Shown piece by piece: positions 27,836 to 36,472 of a DNA stretch of 64,000 nt. The position numbers and the translations under genes are program-made. How positions within the stretch are numbered: the stretch's first letter is position 1; each line of letters opens with the position of its first letter. The stretch is from NCBI GenBank assembly GCA_016699515.1, contig CP064978.1:62001-126000 (forward strand). The letters are read 5' to 3'. This DNA is from Candidatus Peregrinibacteria bacterium. Lineage in GTDB: Bacteria; Patescibacteriota; Gracilibacteria; UM-FILTER-43-11. A model generated the notes under the pieces. It had not been told where the DNA came from. It did not search any database and worked only from the letters and a program-made list of their open reading frames with translations.

Positions 27836-28952
27836 ATGATTTATATCGACGCCTCGCGCTACAACAATACGGATCGACGAACGGGTGTGGAAAACTATTC
27901 CTACTATTTAATTAATGAGCTAGTTCGCTCTCATGGCGATGATATTACTTTAATTGCGCCGCGCTCGATTGATTTGAATGTCCCACAAATCGTCATTCCG
28001 TTTCCCAGACTTTGGACTCAACTACGCCTTAGTTGGTATTTGCTTTGGAATCGTGCGGTTTGTACCCTCTTTGTCCCTTCGCATGTCATTCCATTGATTA
28101 CCGCTCGTTGTACCATTACCACTGTGCATGATGTTGCTTTCAAGCGTTTCCCGGATAGCTATTCTCGCTGGTCTCGTTGGTATTTAGATTGGGGCGTGCG
28201 CCGGGCGGTTAAAAAGGCGAAGGCCATCATTACCCCTTCCCAAGCAACAAAAGAGGATTTAATTCGTTTTTATAAAGCCGATGACGCCAAAATTCAGGTG
28301 ATTCCGTTGGGGTTTGAACGAATGAACGATTCGACCGAAGATGCCCGCCTTAGCCAAGGCTTCGCCGCGCGTCTTCCACAAGATTTGGCACCCAAATCCT
28401 ATTTTCTTTTTATTGGCCGCATAGAGACCAAAAGAACGTGGGCACTTTGGTGCGCGCTTTTAGGAATTTTCTCGTCGCCATCCCAATTTTCGGTTGGTGT
28501 TGGCTGGTAAATTGGGTTATGGCGGGCCTGCGCTCCTTTCCACGTTTGCCTCCTCTGGTGTTGTTTACTTGGATTACGTTTCTGAACAGGATAAACACGC
28601 TCTTTTAACCCATGCGCTGGCCTTTGTTTTTCCGTCTTTGTACGAAGGATTTGGACTGCCTTTATTAGAAGCGATGGCCACCCAATTGCCCGTGATTGCT
28701 TCTGACATTCCTACCAACCGTGAAATCATGGAAGATCATGCACTCTATTTTAAACCTACGAGTGAAATGGAGCTGGTTGGTGCGATGGAGCGTTTGATTA
28801 AAAATCCTGATCTTATTCAGGCGATGATTCAAAATTATGACGAGCGTTTGGCGGCTTATACGTGGGAGGGCACCGCCGCAAACACCTGGCAGCTATTGGA
28901 CGCTATTCATTCAGGTCACTGCTTAAATCGCGCCAAGTCGGATTCGATTTAG
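27836..28952 (+). CDS. Glycosyltransferase (GT-B, family 4 type), two frameshifts
   Basis: Transfers a sugar from a nucleotide donor, probably in envelope polysaccharide or glycan synthesis. The N-terminal domain (MIYIDASRYNNTDRRTGVEN) and the C-terminal domain with YEGFGLPLLEAMA (the E-x7-E donor motif) are on two ORFs. The frame breaks at AAAA 28430-28433 and CC 28478-28479. One added base at each gives GRIETKKNVGTLVRAFRNFL and AHPNFRLVLAGKLGYG, a normal family join. ATG 27836 is preferred over 27815. The last 50 bases overlap the convergent GIY-YIG gene. Confidence 0.85.
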
Positions 28953-29196
28953 TGATCATTTCTTCACGTTCCGATTGTTTCATTTGGGCTAACTTTTCTT
29001 CGCGCATTAGCGCTGTTTTAAGCGAAGCGAAGGTTTCGAAATAGACCACTTTGGTGAATCGGGTTTTTTGATCCGCATTCAGAAAAAACCCTAATCGATG
29101 TTCGCTGATGCGGGTTTTAAGTTGTTGCGTGATTCCCAAATACCAAAATTGATTTCGCTGATCGCTCGCAATACAGACATAAAAACATTTATTCAT
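28903..29196 (-). CDS. GIY-YIG nuclease-domain protein
   Basis: A 97-residue, single-domain protein of the YhbQ/UPF0213 type. FYVCIASDQRNQFWYLGITQ carries a variant of the GIY-YIG core (YVC...YLG), followed by LKTRISEHR with the conserved Arg and a downstream Glu (REEKL). The biological role of these short proteins is unclear; some act on DNA. The 3' end overlaps the glycosyltransferase gene on the other strand. Confidence 0.8.
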   Translation of the reverse strand: MNKCFYVCIASDQRNQFWYLGITQQLKTRISEHRLGFFLNADQKTRFTKVVYFETFASLKTALMREEKLAQMKQSEREEMITKSNPTWRDLSSDLNE

Positions 29197-29387
29197 GGGG
29201 CACTAAATTATTCAATTAAAATTCAAAATGTCGTTAGGAAAGCGAAGCGCGCGCTTAATGGTGGGTGGCTTTCGATATGGCAAAACCGGTGATTGATCCA
29301 ATGTTTAAAAACCATAATTCAGTTAGTGAACAAGGTTAGTATAGTGAACAAATGTTTACCAATCAAGCAAATAAAATTGACACTTAT
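29197..29387. other. Intergenic stretch with a near-palindromic site
   Basis: Contains AGTGAACAAATGTTTACC at 29343-29360, preceded by a half copy AGTGAACAAGG at 29334. A related 18-mer lies at 42337-42354. No other gene is seen in this stretch. Confidence 0.35.
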
Positions 29388-30149
29388 TTAGGTTCGAAGC
29401 TTCCATCCACTTTTAAAAATCCATGTTAGCAGCGCCGTGGACGCGATTGAAAGGATGAAAAGAAATAGGATGGAGCTGTATGGATTCATGTCCGACGTGC
29501 CCAAAAAACCATATCGCAAGCTGTCGATCATGTAGAGCATTGGATTCGCCCTGGCCACTGTTTGCCAGAACGGCGGTAGCATATCGAGCGAATAAAATAC
29601 TCCTCCCAAAAAGATGAGGGGGGTCATGATAAAACTATTGAAAATTCCGAGTTGATCAAACGTTTTGGCCCACACCGCTATGATGAGGCCAATCGCTGCA
29701 AAGCTCCATGCGGTCAATACAGATACTGCACCAATGATCAGCGGGTGCAGCGGAACCAGGCCTGAAAAGCCGTATCCAATTGCGTAAATCATCGCGCCAA
29801 TCATTAAACCCCTCAATACCGAGGCAATGATATAGGCCAGCGCCATTTCAACCGCCCTAATAGGCGCAACCAGCAAATCGAAAATCGATCCGTGCATTTT
29901 TCCCAAAAATAATGAAAAACTCCCGTTCATAACGCTGTTGCTCATAATGCCAATCATCATCAACCCGGGAATAATAAATTCCAGATAACTGTGCTCGCTT
30001 TCTAAATGAATTTGTTGACCGATTGAGACGCCAAAAATAATCATGTACAACAAAACCGATGTGATTGGCGCTAAAAGGCTTTGCCCCCACATGGAAAGGA
30101 ACCGATTGATTTCGTATTTTAATAATGTGATAAATGGTGTCCAATTCAA
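29388..30149 (-). CDS. ABC-2 type exporter permease
   Basis: A 253-residue membrane protein with six hydrophobic helices and the ABC-2 layout. NSVMNGSFSLFLGKMHGSIF and the loop PIRAVEMALAYIIA correspond to the conserved cytoplasmic coupling region. It partners the ATPase encoded just upstream (30240-30978) and should form a homodimeric exporter of a drug, lipid or glycan. The substrate is not evident; the nearby glycosyltransferase is a weak hint of glycan export. Confidence 0.87.
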   Translation of the reverse strand: MNWTPFITLLKYEINRFLSMWGQSLLAPITSVLLYMIIFGVSIGQQIHLESEHSYLEFIIPGLMMIGIMSNSVMNGSFSLFLGKMHGSIFDLLVAPIRAVEMALAYIIASVLRGLMIGAMIYAIGYGFSGLVPLHPLIIGAVSVLTAWSFAAIGLIIAVWAKTFDQLGIFNSFIMTPLIFLGGVFYSLDMLPPFWQTVARANPMLYMIDSLRYGFLGTSDMNPYSSILFLFILSIASTALLTWIFKSGWKLRT

Positions 30150-30186
30150 CTTTATAGGGTTAGAAAATTACATGATTCGCTTTGGT

Positions 30187-30242
30187 AAGTAGCGCGTAGA
30201 TCGTAGTTAGTAGTATTTCTACTTACTACGTGCTACTTACTA
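30187..30242. repeat. Hairpin of GTAGTAAGTAG words between ABC genes
   Basis: GTAGCGCGTAGATCGTAG...CTACTTACTACGTGCTAC forms an imperfect inverted repeat of about 22 bases per arm that ends at the ATPase stop codon. It may weaken read-through into the permease. Confidence 0.45.
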
Positions 30243-30978
30243 CTCGCTTGTTAATTTCAAATAAATATCTTCGAGGTTTTTGGCCTGGTGTTCTTTTTTG
30301 AGTTCCGCCAGTGTTCCGCAGGCCTGGAGCTTTCCTTGATTCATAATCGCAATGCGATCTGCCAATTTTTCAGCTTCTTCCAGGTAGTGTGGTTAACAGA
30401 ATCGTGGTTCCTTTTTGATTCAATTCTTTTACAAATTCCCACAGCTTGTGTCGTAATTCAATATCCACTCCTGCGGTTGGTTCGTCCAAAATTAATAATT
30501 TAGGTTGGTGCACCAGCGCTTTGGCAATTAAAAGTCGACGCTTCATCCCCCCGGAAAGTTGGCGGGTGTTTTTGTTCATTTGATTTTCCAGTCCCAGCTT
30601 TTTTACCAGCTCATCAATCCAGCGGTCTTTTTGTGCCACTCCCATAAAACCCGATTGGTACTCTAAATTTTTGCGGGCGTTTACGAAGGGATCAAAATTA
30701 AGTTCCTGCGGAACCACACCGATCAATGTGCGGGTTTTTAAATAATCCACTTCGGGATCCCATCCAAATATTTTTAACACTCCGTCGCTACGAACGACCG
30801 AGCCGGCCATCATGCCAATGGTCGTGCTCTTGCCAGCCCCATTTGGCCCCAACAAAGCAAAAATTTCGCCCTGTTCAATGGTAAGGCTGAGCGATTCTAC
30901 CGCATGCACCTTGTTCCCGTTCTTTGTGGAATAGGTTTTGGTAAGGTTCTTGAGTTCGACGGCGTGATCGGTTTTCAT
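30240..30978 (-). CDS. ABC exporter ATPase, frameshift
   Basis: The nucleotide-binding subunit for the downstream permease: Walker A LLGPNGAGKSTTIGMM, signature QLSGGMKRRLLIAK, Walker B LLILDEPTAGVD. The frame is lost in GTGT (30387-30390, + strand). Restoring one lost AC unit gives the H-loop ILLTTHYLEEAEKLADR and a normal end at 30240, about 246 residues. It lies 9 bases downstream of the TrmB-like regulator (30988-31776), which may control it. Confidence 0.88.
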
Positions 30979-30987
30979 AGGGTTTGA

Positions 30988-31776
30988 TTATACGATCGCT
31001 TTGGCTTGGTGCCAAATTATTTCTAACAAAACTTTTTGAAAAAAATAGGCGATGTCGCGATTTTCGATGATGGTGCAGGTGAGCTTTCCTTCGGTGTATG
31101 ACATCAACGCCACTTTATTGTCCCAACTAAAGAATCCGGATTTCCAGGCGAGTTCGGGGGGTAATAAGCGCACTTCAATTTTGTATTCAGTTGCTTTTTG
31201 ATTCACTTTTTTGGCAAAACTACATGGTGGAAAAATAAGCTGGGTGGTGATGTTTTTTTGAGCACGCCTACCAAAATAATCTTCTAAATAATCGGCGCCA
31301 ATCAGTTTTGAAAAGGTATCAACATAAGTGAATACATATACTTTGTTACTTTTGTTGTCCAAAGATTCTTCGAGCATTTTTTTGAAACCGTCTAGGCCTT
31401 CGTACAATTTAATGGTGGGGCGCCCTTTGTCTTCGGCTTGTACGGTTTCCAGAATTTGGGTGACGTAATTTAAATTGGCCTCCATTAACTTCAACTCATT
31501 TTTCTTTTTTTGAAGCAGCCGGAACAAAATCGACGGTTCTTCGGCAACGATCAGGCGCTTTCGACCTTGGCGAGTTTCAAACAGAAGCCCTTTTTCGATC
31601 AATTGTTCAATGGCGCTGTGCACCGTTACCCGATTGCGCTTTAGTTTGCGGGCGATATCCTGCACGCTGGCCGGCCCCATTTGCAGTGATTGAATGTAAA
31701 TTTCGGTTTCGCTGGTATTGCAACCAAAAGGAATAAGTTGATTTATTATGCGAGTACGATCCGTTTTATTCAGCAT
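30988..31776 (-). CDS. TrmB-family transcriptional regulator
   Basis: A 262-residue protein. The N-terminal winged helix (about 15-75: GPASVQDIARKLKRNRVTVH) is followed by a coiled stretch and a C-terminal domain of the TrmB-associated type (KLYEGLDGFKKMLEES..., with a C-terminal SWDNKVALMSY). Family members sense sugars or other metabolites. It is the first gene of an operon with the ABC exporter and is divergent from the cysteine-rich protein at 32061. A paralogue is at 39907. Confidence 0.82.
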   Translation of the reverse strand: MLNKTDRTRIINQLIPFGCNTSETEIYIQSLQMGPASVQDIARKLKRNRVTVHSAIEQLIEKGLLFETRQGRKRLIVAEEPSILFRLLQKKKNELKLMEANLNYVTQILETVQAEDKGRPTIKLYEGLDGFKKMLEESLDNKSNKVYVFTYVDTFSKLIGADYLEDYFGRRAQKNITTQLIFPPCSFAKKVNQKATEYKIEVRLLPPELAWKSGFFSWDNKVALMSYTEGKLTCTIIENRDIAYFFQKVLLEIIWHQAKAIV

Positions 31777-31881
31777 AATGTAGATTAATTTTCTACAAAA
31801 ATACTAACATTCAATTTTCTTTATTTAAAGGCAATTTTTAATATTATTTATTCCTTATTATTGATTAATGTACTTAAAAAA

Positions 31882-31910
31882 TTGACATTTTTAATAGAAA
31901 CGAATATACT
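31882..31910 (+). promoter_or_regulatory. Promoter with consensus-like -35 and -10
   Basis: TTGACA, 17 bases, TATACT. It points toward the 32061 gene, about 150 bases away, so the transcript would have a long leader that includes the AT-word hairpin at 31968-32052. Confidence 0.65.
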
Positions 31911-31967
31911 TTTTTTGTCAACTTTGGATGCCCTTGGTTTGCAGCTACATTATTGCTTCTATCACTT

Positions 31968-32052
31968 CTTAGTTAAGAATTAAGAGTTAAAAATTAAGAA
32001 TAGAAATAAACTCTTAACTATTAACCAAGTGGAGCGATTTAGCTCTTAACTT
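31968..32052. repeat. AT-word inverted repeat
   Basis: TTAAGAATTAAGAGTTAAAAATTAAG and AAACTCTTAACTATTAA face each other, with a third CTCTTAACTTACTTAA. They can fold into a hairpin in the leader of 32061 and belong to the dispersed TTAAGAGTTAA family. Confidence 0.5.
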
Positions 32053-32060
32053 ACTTAATA

Positions 32061-33037
32061 ATGAGTGCTTTTTTAACTGAATTCAAAAAATTGTTGCTCG
32101 AAAATCCCCGCTATCATCTGAAAATTGTGAATAGCGAAAACTGTGACTATGCGGACACCGCTGTGAATTCAAAGGATGGTTACTATAGTTTTGGGCTCTT
32201 TCATGGGGATCGTGTGCTTTATAGTCGTTACAGCCGCAATGGTTCGAATTGCTCCGATCTAACGTTTTGTTTTGATATGGAATGGAGCTATGAATGTATT
32301 GGTTGCAGCAAAGGTTATGGATTGCAATTTTGTAAGTACTGCAGCAATTCATCGAATTTATGGTTTAGTGAGGATTGTCATGGCTCTAAAAATCTATTTG
32401 GTTGCATTGGGTTGCAACAAAAACAGTATTACTTTTTAATGAACCCCTTTCGAAAGAAGATTATGAAAAACGACTTTCCGAGATGGATTTAAATAATCCG
32501 GCGCATCGGCAGGCGATTGAAGTTCGGCTGAACCAGCTGCGGCAAACGGTGCCGCAGATTGCCACTCACCAAACCCTGTGCGAGGGGAGCGTGGGCGATA
32601 ACTTAGTGCAATGCAAAAATGCGTATCAATGTTTTGATGGCTATGATTTAGAAGATGTCGGTTATGCGATTGAAACCAATAGCCTTAAAAACTGTTATGA
32701 CATGACGGTTTGTTTTAAAACCGAAGAATCGTATCAATGTGTGCATTGTTCCGGCAATTACGGGCTTAAGTTTTCCATTCATTGCGATGGCTGTAGTGAG
32801 AGTGAATTTTGCGCTTATAGCAAAAATTTAAGAAATTGCTTTGGATGTGTGTATCTTCAGGACAAGCAGTTTTATATTCTCAATCAACCCTATTCCGAAG
32901 CGGATTACTATGCAAAGGTGGCCGAAATTAAGCAAGAATTGATCGAGGCGGGGCAATACAATTTGTTGCCATTTTTTGTGTCGGATTACGAGCAAGAACG
33001 CCTTTTAAATGAGACGGATCCTGCCATTAACCCTTAA
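32061..33037 (+). CDS. Cysteine-rich CPR-type protein, one frameshift
   Basis: About 325 residues with no membrane segment. Two similar halves each carry several C-x2-C and N-C motifs on a beta-rich, Tyr/Ser-rich background, ending FGCIGLQQKQYYFLNEP and FGCVYLQDKQFYILNQP followed by Y-x-K/A-x-DY. This is a protein type I associate with CPR genomes, where the Cys-rich repeats are followed by a zinc ribbon; the function is unknown. The frame breaks at AA 32438-32439; one added A joins the halves. An in-frame TAA at 33035 separates it from 33041. Confidence 0.7.
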
Positions 33038-33040
33038 TTT

Positions 33041-33307
33041 ATGCTTACTTCAATTTGCGCCACCGCTACGTGTCAAAAGCCGTTCAAAGTAATTGATCAG
33101 GAAGAACAATTTTTGACTCAACGCCATTTGCCCATGCCAATCCATTGTCCGCGTTGTCGTCATCAGCAGCGCATGGCCCTAAGGAGCGAACGAGCGCTGT
33201 ACCCGCGAGTTTGTTCTCGATGTGAAAAAAAGGTGCTCTCAACCTTACCAGAATCGTCACCGTATTCCATTGTGTGTCAGGACTGTTTTTGGAAAGGAAT
33301 TGCCTAA
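33041..33307 (+). CDS. Zinc-ribbon protein, partner of the cysteine-rich protein
   Basis: An 88-residue protein with three Cys pairs: C-x4-C near the start, CPRC, then CSRC with a final C-x2-C (VCQDC). It also has the segment LPMPIHCPRCRHQQRMALR that in related CPR proteins ends the long cysteine-rich chain. It follows the preceding gene after one stop codon, in the same frame, so this may be one protein split in two or a true two-gene version. It probably binds two zinc ions. Confidence 0.68.
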   Translation: MLTSICATATCQKPFKVIDQEEQFLTQRHLPMPIHCPRCRHQQRMALRSERALYPRVCSRCEKKVLSTLPESSPYSIVCQDCFWKGIA

Positions 33308-33416
33308 CTTGAATAAACCATCTTTTTGGCCTGTGTCAGCTGTGATTGATTGCTATTCGAAGCCATTTTTATAAACTATAAATGTTGACCCTGGCTTATT
33401 TGTAACCCACCACCTT

Positions 33417-35567
33417 ATGAACCTGACTGATTCCTTTCGTCGAGGCCTTGCTATCGCGTTGGCCTTGGCACTTTTAGGTCCGGCTTTTTTAATCGTTCAT
33501 GCCGAAGAAGACGTAACGGTCGACGAAGCGACGGTAGCAGATGTGGAAGTGATTTTAGATGAAATAACCGTCGGCGATGATTCTTCCCTTTCGGAGGATG
33601 TTATTGAGGATGCTTTGGACGATATTTTAGACCAGGTTGAGGACGTTGACTCCGGAGAGTTGGACGCCACCTTATCTGTGATTGAGTCGACGATTGAAGA
33701 CAGCGTCACTGTGCTTGAATCGAATGGTCGCCCCAGCGATGCACGCCTGCTTCGTGCGCTTAAAATTCGCCTTCGGGCCGAAATGATTCGTCGTTTGCAT
33801 GATTCGAATGATGATCGCTCCGAGGATCGTAATGATAAAGACGATCGTCCACGTGCCCCGGAACGCCGCGGCTTGTGGGAAGTTCGTTGGGGGGCACTAG
33901 ATGCGGCTCGTCGTGACTGTGCAACCGGTAGTGCGAATGACGTGCTCGACGCCCTTGAAAACGGAGAAGTTGTTCCCGGTTGCGAATCGGAACGTGTGGA
34001 TTATGAAGGCACTCTTTCGGTGGATCGTGGGTCCCTGAAAGTTCGTAAGACCGTGTTATTCGAAAAAAACGATCAAGTGATTACGGATGAAGGAAACTCT
34101 CTTCGTTTTCAGTCCATGATCGATGGACACTGGGATGGTTTGATCGTTCAATATGAACCGGAAACCTCCTCCTCTCAAAGTTCGGCTTTGCCCTATCACG
34201 TTTTGGTGGCCAGCACGTCGGAAGACGACGCTACGATGAGCGAAGCGGTTGAGGCAGATCAAGATGAATTGGAAGAATTGCAATCGGTGCGCGATCCATC
34301 CGACCGTCAAAAGGCTCGTATTCAAGAACTTAAAGATCGTTTAAAATTACAAAAAGATCGTATGCAAGGGCCGGTAAAACCCTTGAAGATGGAGGATTCC
34401 ACGCTCCCTCGGCCCGCTCTTTTAAACTCTCGTACGTCGGATGATCATTCAGTGCGTGATCGTTTGCAAAAAGCTGGTGAGTTGCGTGATCGCTTGATGG
34501 AAAAGCGACAGGATCGAATTGAAGATGTGCAACAACAGATGCAAGCCAATGAACCTGTGATGATTACACTTTCGCTTGGAACTTTGAGCGCCACCTTGCC
34601 CATTCATGAATGGGCGGGTCGCCATGACATTGGTCACGGACATTTTGTAGAAATACGACCTTTGGTGAATGTAGGTAGCGGTGTGAGTGAGGCCAATCGC
34701 GAACGATTGATCGAAAACAAAGCAAAAGTTCGGGCTAAAGTGAGCGATGTGAAAGAAAAAGTAAGTCGCCTAAGACAAATTGCGACCTCGAACTCGTCGC
34801 TTTCCAATCTGGAATCGACCGTTGAGGACGTTGATGCGTATAATTTTGATGACACCAGTGCGGCCGAAGTGGAATCGGAACTTGCTGCGCTGATCGCCCA
34901 ATTGGGAGACAATGCCAGCGCAGAAGACATCGCTCGGGTGACCGCTCTGTTTCAACAGAAGGTGGCTCGTATTAAACAAGTGGCTAAAACGCGCAAATTC
35001 CAACAACAAATCATTCCTTTCCGCGATACCGATGATGATCAATGGTACACCGGTTATGTGTCGGGAGTGAAGTCTCGAGGTATTATCAGTGGTTACAAAG
35101 ACAAGAGCGGTAATGAGCTGGGTGAATACCGCCCCAGTAACGACGTGACCGTAGCCGAACTGTTTAAAATTGGCTTGGAAACCGCCGGCGAGGGCCCTGC
35201 CGCTTCGGGGGAACCTTCCGCTGCGGTGGCGCGCAACCATTGGGCAAAATTATACGTAAAGCGCGCCGAAGAACTCGGGCTTAATTTAGCGTCCAACCTG
35301 AGCGACTTAAATCGGCCTGCCACACGGGCCGAAGTGATTCGCTTTATGTTAGAGGCGGCCGGTGTTGACCCAGGCACTTGTTCGTCGATTGATTTCAGCG
35401 ATGTGCCCCGTACCCATCGACACGCCTGCTTTATTCAATACGCTAAAGAATTGGGCATCATCAGTGGAGACGACGCCACCGGTGCGTTCCGCCCCGACGA
35501 AGCGATCAACCGCGCTGAAACCGCTAAGATTGCCGATAAAATCATTCAAACGCTTTTGGATCAATAG
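33417..35567 (+). CDS. Secreted SLH-domain surface protein
   Basis: A 716-residue protein. Signal peptide 1-28 (ends VHAEE), then an acidic region (30-100), a charged, partly coiled-coil middle (about 270-520) and C-terminal SLH-type repeats from about 535. The repeats include VSGVKSRGIISGYKD, NHWAKLYVKRAEELGL and FIQYAKELGIISGDD, with R-P-[SD] and AE motifs. SLH domains bind secondary wall polymer in other bacteria; in CPR they are seen on large surface proteins. It is a monocistronic gene with its own terminator. Confidence 0.83.
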   Translation: MNLTDSFRRGLAIALALALLGPAFLIVHAEEDVTVDEATVADVEVILDEITVGDDSSLSEDVIEDALDDILDQVEDVDSGELDATLSVIESTIEDSVTVLESNGRPSDARLLRALKIRLRAEMIRRLHDSNDDRSEDRNDKDDRPRAPERRGLWEVRWGALDAARRDCATGSANDVLDALENGEVVPGCESERVDYEGTLSVDRGSLKVRKTVLFEKNDQVITDEGNSLRFQSMIDGHWDGLIVQYEPETSSSQSSALPYHVLVASTSEDDATMSEAVEADQDELEELQSVRDPSDRQKARIQELKDRLKLQKDRMQGPVKPLKMEDSTLPRPALLNSRTSDDHSVRDRLQKAGELRDRLMEKRQDRIEDVQQQMQANEPVMITLSLGTLSATLPIHEWAGRHDIGHGHFVEIRPLVNVGSGVSEANRERLIENKAKVRAKVSDVKEKVSRLRQIATSNSSLSNLESTVEDVDAYNFDDTSAAEVESELAALIAQLGDNASAEDIARVTALFQQKVARIKQVAKTRKFQQQIIPFRDTDDDQWYTGYVSGVKSRGIISGYKDKSGNELGEYRPSNDVTVAELFKIGLETAGEGPAASGEPSAAVARNHWAKLYVKRAEELGLNLASNLSDLNRPATRAEVIRFMLEAAGVDPGTCSSIDFSDVPRTHRHACFIQYAKELGIISGDDATGAFRPDEAINRAETAKIADKIIQTLLDQ

Positions 35568-35585
35568 GCATTGGAGCTCTTAATA

Positions 35586-35618
35586 AAGAAGGCGCGAATG
35601 ATCATTCGCGCCTTCTTT
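35586..35618. terminator. Bidirectional terminator
   Basis: A perfect hairpin, AAGAAGGCGCGAATG/CATTCGCGCCTTCTT, with A and T runs on both sides, between convergent 33417 and cobO. It shares the GAAGGCGC...GCGCCTTC arms with 43603 and 53315. Confidence 0.9.
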
Positions 35619-36141
35619 AGTAGTCAATCCCTTTGATCGCGCCTTTTACTTTTTTGTAATAGTGTTTCACCTCTTTCACCTCCGAAATTAAATCGGCTTG
35701 GTCGCCGAGCCAATCGGGCACGTTGCGGCCTGTTAAAATTAAGTGCGTTTCTACCGGCCGTTTTGCTAGCGTTTCTTTTACCTGCTCTTCTTTTAACAAT
35801 CCCAAATTCATGGCATTGATGATTTCATCGGCAACGATGATGTTATAGTGCCCCTCTAAAAGCTGCATGACCTTTTGATTGGCCCGTTCAGCCTCTTTTA
35901 CATCTTCGGCGCTATTTTCGAAACGGAAGGTTTGATTGGCTTCATTAAAGCGCTCCATTCCGTACCGATGGCTTTCGATTTTTTCTTGCAATAGCTCAAG
36001 AATATGTTGCTCGCCATAATGGCTTCCACCCTTGTCAAAAAATACAATGGCTACTTTTAATCCCCACCCTATGCCGCGGATGGCCGTACCTAAAGCCGAT
36101 GTGGTCTTTCCCTTGCCGTTTCCGGTAATGATTAATAGCAT
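35617..36141 (-). CDS. cobO: Cob(I)yrinic acid a,c-diamide adenosyltransferase
   Basis: Adenosylates cobalamin, making the coenzyme B12 needed by the class II ribonucleotide reductase encoded divergently. The 174-residue CobA/CobO/BtuR-type protein has the P-loop ITGNGKGKTTSALGTAIRG, followed by VFFDKGG, the conserved ADEIINAMNLGLL and LILTGRNVPDWL. No other cobalamin synthesis gene is in the window, so it may serve salvage. NrdR-box-like sites lie 8 bases upstream of its ATG. Confidence 0.92.
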   Translation of the reverse strand: MLLIITGNGKGKTTSALGTAIRGIGWGLKVAIVFFDKGGSHYGEQHILELLQEKIESHRYGMERFNEANQTFRFENSAEDVKEAERANQKVMQLLEGHYNIIVADEIINAMNLGLLKEEQVKETLAKRPVETHLILTGRNVPDWLGDQADLISEVKEVKHYYKKVKGAIKGIDY

Positions 36142-36147
36142 GTTAAA

Positions 36148-36197
36148 TCACAATATATAGTATCTATAACGTAATTTTGATACAATATGTAGGGTAT
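36148..36197. promoter_or_regulatory. Pair of NrdR-box-like sites
   Basis: CACAATATATAGTAT (from 36149) and TACAATATGTAGGGTAT (from 36181). The cores C-A-A-T-A-T-A-T-A-G and CAATATGTAG fit the NrdR consensus CWATATATWG in 10 and 9 of 10 positions. They lie exactly 32 bases apart, the usual three-turn spacing of NrdR box pairs. They stand between divergent cobO and nrdJ. Confidence 0.72.
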
Positions 36198-36213
36198 CGT
36201 CAAGAAGAACTTT

Positions 36214-36242
36214 TTGACAAATGTGCGTGGAAAAGGCACAAT
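36214..36242 (+). promoter_or_regulatory. Promoter for nrdJ
   Basis: TTGACA, 17 bases, CACAAT, just after the second NrdR-like box. It implies a leader of about 225 bases before ATG 36473. I see no B12 riboswitch signature in the leader, only a weak overlapping ORF. Confidence 0.55.
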
Positions 36243-36472
36243 TTTTCATGGTCTTTGACACCAAAAAAAATACTCAAAATAAACCATTTTGCTCGTTGCC
36301 TTTCTTTGCTTAGGCGTGCTGGTCTTTTTTTGGCCCCGCTTCTCTCTTCTTGACCTGTCTTTCGCCACTTTTGTTAGCACTTTAATTGAGATCGCAGTTT
36401 TTAAAACCGCGCGGAAATTGCCTTCTCACTTAATCATTTCCCCTTCTTTATTTCTCAATAACCCGACCCACC

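Noticed and set aside
36142..36472. Cobalamin riboswitch before nrdJ, and the small ORF 36289-36486
   Set aside because: No B12-box-like sequence is visible. The ORF overlaps the nrdJ start and has no start signal or recognisable protein features.
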